The notes under the pieces were generated by a model, which saw nothing but the letters and a program-made list of their open reading frames with translations, had not been told where the DNA came from and did not search any database. From Larimichthys crocea (taxonomy: Eukaryota; Chordata; Actinopteri; Sciaenidae): a stretch of DNA of 64,000 nucleotides. Below, piece after piece: positions 58,325-64,000 of this stretch. The stretch lies in NCBI RefSeq assembly GCF_000972845.2, contig NC_040013.1, positions 868,001 through 932,000 on the forward strand, given 5' to 3'. Every line of letters starts with the position of its first letter. The first letter of the stretch is position 1. Made by a program: the position numbers and the translations under genes.

Positions 58325-58630
58325 ATTATCATGAATCAATAATAAATAAATGATGCGAGCTGCTAGTTCATTAACGAAGCAGAATAAATCACAGTGACGA
58401 TCAGCAGGTACCTGAAGACGAATAATATAAAATATAAACAACAACAGTAATAATAATAAAATAATAATAATGATGATGAACACAGGCTCATAAAAATGTG
58501 ATAAAGTGAATTAAATGTTTCTCCAGGCGACGTTTAAAATAATTTTATTTTGACTAAGAGTGTCTGACCTTCTTCTTCTTCTTCTTCTTCTTCTTCTTCT
58601 TCCTGCAGAGCGGAGACACACCGACACAAA

Positions 58631-59332
58631 ATGGCTTCCTACTTTGACGAACACGACTGCGAGCCGACCAACCCGGAGGAGCAGTACCGCCAGAACGCCC
58701 TGCTCGAACTCGCCAGGTGAGCCTGAACGCATCGCGATGCCTTCAAGTGTCTGGACCGTGTGACTGACTGCCGGTCTGCTGCAGGTCTCTCATGCAGGGT
58801 TTGGACCTCTTCGACTCGGGGCCGTTCGACCTGTCGGACTGGGACCAGCGGCTTCCTCCTCCGGCCGCCAAGACCGCCGTGCAGACGCTCACCGTGGTCG
58901 TGGTCTCCGCGGAGCAGGCGGACAAAGGCCTGAAGTGTCCGGTGTGTCTGCTGGAGTTCGAGGAGCAGGAGACGGTTCGAGAGATGCCGTGTAAACACCT
59001 GTTCCACTCCGGCTGCATCCTGCCGTGGTTGGGGAAGGTAAGACTCAACAAATCTGTGACTTCATTTCCTGTCCGACGTCTACGGGAAGAGCTTCAGCTT
59101 CTTCTTCTTCTTTTGCGCTCGCAGACGAACTCCTGTCCGCTCTGCCGCCTCGAGTTACCGACGGACAACCCGGAGTACGAAGAGTTCAAGAAAGACAAGG
59201 TGAGTCTCTGACGCTCGCTGCTTTCAGGACGCCGTCCGTCCCTCGCTGATTATTCTGTTGCTTCCTCTGCAGGAGAGACGGAAACAGCGAGAGCACCGGC
59301 TGGAAGATCTGCACGGAGCCATGTACACATGA
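58631..59332 (+). CDS. rnf181: E3 ubiquitin-protein ligase RNF181
   Basis: Exons 58631-58716, 58785-59037, 59125-59199, 59273-59332 (TGA) give 157 residues (human RNF181 has 153). The N-terminus [12 protein letters not shown], the LPPPAAKT segment and the C-terminus [12 protein letters not shown] are diagnostic. A RING-H2 domain starts at residue 80 (CPVC ... CKHLFHSGC ... CPLC), with all eight zinc ligands visible across the exon-2/3 junction. It is expected to bind E2 enzymes and ubiquitylate cytosolic substrates. tmem150a lies downstream in convergent orientation; the two are also neighbours on human 2p11.2. A (CTT)n tract (58568-58602) forms the pyrimidine tract before exon 2. Confidence 0.95.
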
Positions 59333-59440
59333 CCACGACCACGACCACGCCGGAGACACGGGGACATTTCAACGCCTCAGGAGACGCCGCGTTCACGACA
59401 AACTCACCGCAGAGACGCCGTGACATGAAATCAAACGTAA

Positions 59441-59446
59441 AATAAA
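59441..59446 (+). terminator. Polyadenylation signal AATAAA (rnf181)
   Basis: About 110 bases after the stop, followed by GTGTGAGCG. Confidence 0.75.
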
Positions 59447-59795
59447 AAGAATCTGTGCCGAGCTGGTGTGAGCGCAGCGGAAACAAGATCGTTAGAAATG
59501 TTTGAATATTTTAGTCGTTTTACATTTCTGAGCTTTAAACGCACAAAAAAAAAAAAAACTGCTAAAAAAAATGAATCATTCAAAGTTTAAATCTGAGAAA
59601 GTTTGAAAGTAAACTGAACTTTATTTATACAGAAACTTTCATGGAGTTAAAAATCTATAAAATAAATAAAGGATCAAAACCAACGACGACGACGACGAGG
59701 CAGCTGACAGGAGACCAGTGATGATCACATGATGCTTGAATATGCAAATGAGGCGTTATCTAATGTAACTTTAGGCGACTCTGACCTGAGCTGCA

Positions 59796-59846
59796 GTGAT
59801 GGACACCTGAGACGTCTCATCATGAGACGTCTCAGGTGTCCATCAC
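59796..59846. repeat. Perfect 25-bp hairpin with a one-base loop
   Basis: GTGATGGACACCTGAGACGT plus CTCAT (59796-59820), then C, then the exact complement (59822-59846). It lies between the convergent genes rnf181 and tmem150a. Confidence 0.95.
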
Positions 59847-59849
59847 GTC

Positions 59850-61324
59850 ATGATCTCTGTTTCACTCTCACTCAGATCTGAGATCGTCTTCACGTCGTCA
59901 GCTCGACACGTCTTTATATTTCTGCTTCAAATGAATAAATCTGCTTTTTATATCAAGAAACATCCGACCAAAGACTTTTGTTGACAGTCGACGGCTGCAG
60001 CGTTTATTTTCTCCTCGCTCTCTCAGACGTACGTCACCTCCTCCGATGAACAACCCGTCCAAACTTTTCTGTTGTTCCCCGTTGGTGGAACGTCTTACCA
60101 GTTCCTCTCGACCTTCACAGACCTCCAGCTCCTCTACAAAGAACCAGGCGGCGTCAAACATCTGCTAATAATTTATCATTTTTATTTCATATTTGAATAT
60201 AAATCTCTGTCAAATGAAAATACCTAAATGAGACAAATCATACATATTTACAGAATTTATAAAAACAAAATCATCCGTGTGGACTCGCTCCGTCACCGTT
60301 CTCTCAAACTCTTTGTTTAAATCCAGGAAATGAGGAAACGTTTGGTGCCGGGCGGCCTCTTCAAACCGTGTGAACATTTTTAACAACACAAAGAAAAAAA
60401 AAGATTCAGATCCACCTTAAAGTTTTGGCCTGTGGACGATGGTTCGTGGTTCGGATCCAGCCCTGATGCGAGGGGCTCGACGTCGAGCTGCCGTTTGACC
60501 TCGGTTACAGTATGGTGAACACAAAGAACGAAGACGCGCTCCCCGGGCACAGTACGGAGGGATAAGGCGAGAACAGTGCACTCGTACAAACCATCAGTGA
60601 AGTGAGACGCCGTCACTCCAAAACACTTTTCAAGCCGCCGTGAAGATGGAGACATCGACCCCACAAAAGATAAAAAGAGGTAGGTGATGTGAGCGTATTG
60701 CTGGCATCCGGAGGGCAGAATACTGTAGGAACTTAATGAGCGAGTGGCGTTCGTCATCTTCGGTTCGTGGCAGTCTGGAGCGGACGCTTGGACTTCGATC
60801 TGCGTGACGCCGCCGTGAGATCTATGGCACAAAGTCTACGAGCTTCACGCTGAACACGAAAGTCATTCCAAGAACTCAAAATAAGGCTTCCAAGGGTCCA
60901 GCCTGGAATTAACGTCAGTGTTTGGACAGAGGCGACTTCAACATGCTGAAAAAAAGGCATTTGTTCGCTCACGGTCACGTGATCGATGGCGATTTATTGC
61001 ACCGGGACGGTAAAAACGTGGCGTGAGACGCACGACGACAAAAAAAGTGATTGAGGCGCTCTCGTCCTGAACTCGTCATTTAAACGGATAAAAGAAGCGT
61101 GATTGGTGAAACACAGAGACCGTTAACGAGTCACTTCTCAACATTCAGTGATTTCTACCGACTACACAAACATTAATCGCTGCTCTCGTTCGAGTGCCGT
61201 GCAGAGAAAAGAAAAAGAAAGGTCGATGGAGGAGGGATTACGAAACAAACTCAAAGTGGCCGTCTTGGAAACATTCATGGCTCCAGCGGGTCGGACTGGC
61301 GCCGCTCATGATGCACCTCCGTGG
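59850..61324. other. rnf181-tmem150a convergent intergenic region / tmem150a 3' UTR
   Basis: No coding sequence recognised. Minus-strand polyadenylation candidates (TTTATT on the plus strand) occur near 60990 and 60185, so much of 60180-61324 is probably the tmem150a 3' UTR. Confidence 0.45.
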
Positions 61325-63744
61325 CTACAACATGGCTATGCTCTCCGGGGTGCAGTTGAGATGCGTCGACGTGCTGCTGCCGCCGGGCGACTTGAGGCCT
61401 TTGGTCGCCCCGCTCAGCGTCGAGCCTCGGGCTCCGGGACCCATGATGACACCCGAGCCGTGGTGGTGGAGGCTCTGCTGCAGGCCCGCCATCATGGTCT
61501 CACTGGTGACGGTGCCGAACTCGTAGGTGAAGGTGCCGTAGAAGACCAGGATGTCCACGGTGAAGACCCACTCGCAGATGGCTGCGGCGTGCTGCAGGAC
61601 GAAGCTCTCGTGGATGAAGAAGATGCCGCCTGGGAAGAGGAGGACGTTAAGGAAGACAGAACTGATGCTAAGTTCAGAACCGGGCTCACCAGCCGGACCG
61701 GGCCGAGTTCACAGCCTCTGAGAAAGAAAACCACCTCAGTAGGCTGCTGCTGGGTTCTGTTCAGGTCCGGTTCATCAGAAGGTGATGCACACTTATGGCT
61801 ACAGGAGGTAAACATAACAAGGATACTGAGGACGAGGGAGACCATGGCGCCCAGAGCCAGAGCCACGCGGAAATGGGCCATCCAGTAGTCGAGGGCGGTC
61901 ACAGCCACCCGGTACGTGAGGACACACTGCAGGCACACGAACAGCAGCCCGGCGGGGAACGCCACGCCGGCGCCCACGTAGTGTAGAGACTTGGCGTGAT
62001 CGACCTGTCAGGACAGAGCGGCGTGCGGTTAGAAGACACTCGTCTGAGTTCATGTCAGAGGGTTTGTTACACGAAGTTTACCTGGAAGTTTCCCACCATG
62101 ACCAGACCCACGGCGTTGGTGCAGCCGGACACCAGAGCGCTGGTGTTGACCCAACATCGGTGGCTGTGTTCGATCACCTGGGCGTAGCGCAGAAGGCACA
62201 CCATCACCACTGTAGGACACACGGGAGAAGACGTGCACGATTACAGTACGTCCACAACAACAACACGACATGTGAGGTTCTTGATGTTCTGACCCGTCTG
62301 GACCCAAACGAGTCACAACACGTCTTCAGTAGTTGTTCGACACTGCGGTCGGCTCTTGTCTCTGAACCGGTTCGGGATATTCGTGGACAGGATCTCACGG
62401 TTAAGCTGATATTTCGTCTCTATGCAGACGATGTGGTTCTGTTCGTTTCATCTGACCGTGACCTTCAACTAGAACCGGGGCGAGAGTTCTGCGGCGTCTC
62501 CGAATCTGAGGCTGTACCGGAAAACCAGTGGGTTGCTCTCTCCGAGAAGCGAAGGAGTTCAAGTATCACGGGGTTCACGAGTGACAGTTTTAATTATTGT
62601 TTTTATCATCAAAGGTTGTTTCAGCTTCTCGCTTTTGTCTTTTCGTTCAGTTTCCGTTGACGAAATGAATCGCGGATCAACGGAAAACGAAACATGTGAC
62701 TTCTGTTCACAAACTGAATGTTTTTCTTGACGTTTCTTCAGATTACAAAACAGTTCCTCTACATGATTGTCTCTCGTTTGTAGTCTCATGATGTGACCGC
62801 GCTCAATCTGCTGATCCTTAGAGGACGCAGCTTTAGCATCATGTTTGAAAAGAAACAGACGAGAATGTGAATACACGTTAATCATGAATCCATGGTGAAA
62901 ACAGCAGGAGAGACGAAGTCAAAGACAGACGGGTAAATTAAGGCAGAGCTGAGTGCTGACGAGGAGGAGGAGGGACGGAGAGAGGCCATGGAGGCTCAGT
63001 GCAGGGTGGAGGACGGAGGACGGAGGACGGAGGGGGGAAGTGGAAGGAAATCCGCATCCATTATTGATTAGAGAGCTCGAGGCTATTTCAGGCTCCTCCG
63101 CTCTGCGAGGTTAATATGACACACACAATCACTGCGGAGCGTCGAGTTTTACTTGAATTATCTGTTAACGATGAAGTTTTACAGTTTACAAAATATTTTC
63201 ATATTTTACGACTTTATACTTCAAGATTTTCACATTTTAAGGAATAATTCAACATTCTGGGAAAGTTTAAATGAGAAGATTAACGTCTCTCTGAATGACA
63301 GACGGTCTGCTCTCCTGATGTTTGTATGTTTATCGTGTTTTACGAGGTGCTGTGAGCTGAAACTGTCTTACCCATGAAGGCTCCAACGTTGCCGATCAGG
63401 CTGAACAGGCAACTTTCAGGAGGGAAGGAGCCACATTTACTGTAACATGGAGACAGAACAGCTGAGTCAGCTTCACCTGAACATGTGATCACATGATCAG
63501 CACCACGTGGAACAAAGCAGGACGAGACCTGATGAGGGGAATGTCCTGGATGGTGCAGCACGTCTTGGGGAAGCCCGGCCGGGGCAGCTCCTCCGCGCAC
63601 GTGACGTTGTAAGACCTGTGACGGAGACACGGCGAGTTCATTCAGACGCTTTAACGAGTTTTAACCGGCTCGCATCGAAGGAGGACGAATCACTCACCAG
63701 TTCTCCACAGGACAGACGTGGTGGTTCATCACAGCCATGGCGTA
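61325..63744 (-). CDS. tmem150a: Transmembrane protein 150A, first coding exon outside the window
   Basis: Minus-strand exons in coding order: 63698-63744, 63529-63615, 63372-63439, 62082-62209, 61827-62004, 61325-61629 (TAG). Phases match. The visible product begins in the codon before [16 protein letters not shown] and has about 270 residues. Motifs match TMEM150[81 protein letters not shown], and the ending [15 protein letters not shown]. It belongs to the DRAM/TMEM150 family of multi-pass plasma-membrane proteins; mammalian TMEM150A is linked to PI4KIIIalpha recruitment and PI(4,5)P2 homeostasis (Sfk1-like). The cytosolic tail has an extra Gly/His-rich insert compared with human. I found no exon for the first ~22 residues in 63745-64000. 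Confidence 0.93.
62370..62575 (+). mobile_element. Non-LTR retrotransposon reverse-transcriptase fragment
   Basis: Translation shows [20 protein letters not shown], the YADD catalytic box of LINE reverse transcriptase. A degenerate match to the following ...LGRF...CE...SEAMVLSRKR block comes next. It is truncated on both sides and lies antisense in the tmem150a intron 62210-63371. Confidence 0.7.
62960..63045. repeat. GGA-rich simple repeat
   Basis: GAGGAGGAGG and repeated GGACGGA units in a tmem150a intron. Confidence 0.7.
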
Positions 63745-64000
63745 CCTGCCGGGAAACGTCACACACAAAGTTCAAACCTCGTCATACGACACGCGACACA
63801 TCAGACAGTTCAGTGAGCGCAGAGAAAACTAAACGATGAAGTTCAAGTCTTTTTAACGTCTTTGTCAGGACGCGAGCAGACGAGATCCAGCTCAGGTGTT
63901 TCCATCATCTGATCGGAGGTCGTAGAAGTTGAACCATATCTGACTTTGGCAGCCCGACGTCGAACTGCTGCAGCCAATCACAGTCTGAAACTGAACTCTG
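63745..64000. other. Right edge, tmem150a intron
   Basis: Non-coding sequence upstream (minus strand) of the first visible tmem150a exon. No exon with an initiating ATG in the right phase was found. Confidence 0.5.

Noticed and set aside
59717..59795. Box C/D snoRNA-like pattern (GTGATGA ... CTGA)
   Set aside because: No terminal stem and no paired C'/D' boxes; intergenic rather than intronic. Chance occurrence is likely.

Overview
This is vertebrate nuclear DNA, almost certainly from a teleost fish, probably a percomorph. Reasons: multi-exon genes with GT-AG introns, ray-finned-fish-like beta-crystallin and paxillin proteins, dense (CA)n and minisatellite tracts, hAT-like MITEs and a decayed Penelope-like retroelement. 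I cannot name the species. No prokaryotic feature, CRISPR array, rRNA or tRNA gene was recognised.

Layout. (1) 2-17036 (+): 3' two thirds of a KIAA1671-like gene with a C-terminal tankyrase-binding-protein-type domain. It has a very large E/R/K-rich helical exon, a 10.7-kb intron full of repeats, and an apparent internal promoter and first exon at 10214-10489. Its 3' UTR (to about 19425) is interrupted by an intron that carries two MITEs. (2) 19430-21235: MITE fragment and Penelope-like remnant. (3) 21236-22308 crybb3 and 24785-26930 crybb2, both (+), with the standard beta-crystallin exon pattern. KIAA1671-CRYBB3-CRYBB2 are also neighbours on human 22q11. (4) 27096-38490: two tandem copies of one block of about 5.7 kb containing ctu1 (tRNA wobble-uridine thiolase). 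The right copy (35174-36952) is intact. The left copy (29538-31738) is full of small indels, lies next to a 10-N gap with an unmerged contig overlap, and has a MITE and a longer VNTR that the right copy lacks. This looks like a false duplication made from a second haplotype or an uncorrected long read. (5) 38764-54764 (+): paxillin, including three extra in-frame exons (621 codons) at the position where mammalian beta/gamma inserts occur. (6) 58631-59332 (+): rnf181. (7) 61325-63744 (-): tmem150a, lacking its first coding exon, which lies beyond the window. RNF181 and TMEM150A are also neighbours on human 2p11.2.

The genes do not form one pathway: a cytoskeletal/tankyrase-type scaffold, two lens structural proteins, a tRNA-modifying enzyme, a focal-adhesion scaffold, a RING E3 ligase and a plasma-membrane phosphoinositide regulator. 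I found no clearly new biological system. The most informative signals are the false tandem duplication with an allelic MITE insertion, the internal promoter of the KIAA1671-like gene, the long paxillin exons with an LD-like motif, several repeat arrays rich in regulatory or splice-like motifs, and some perfect hairpins.
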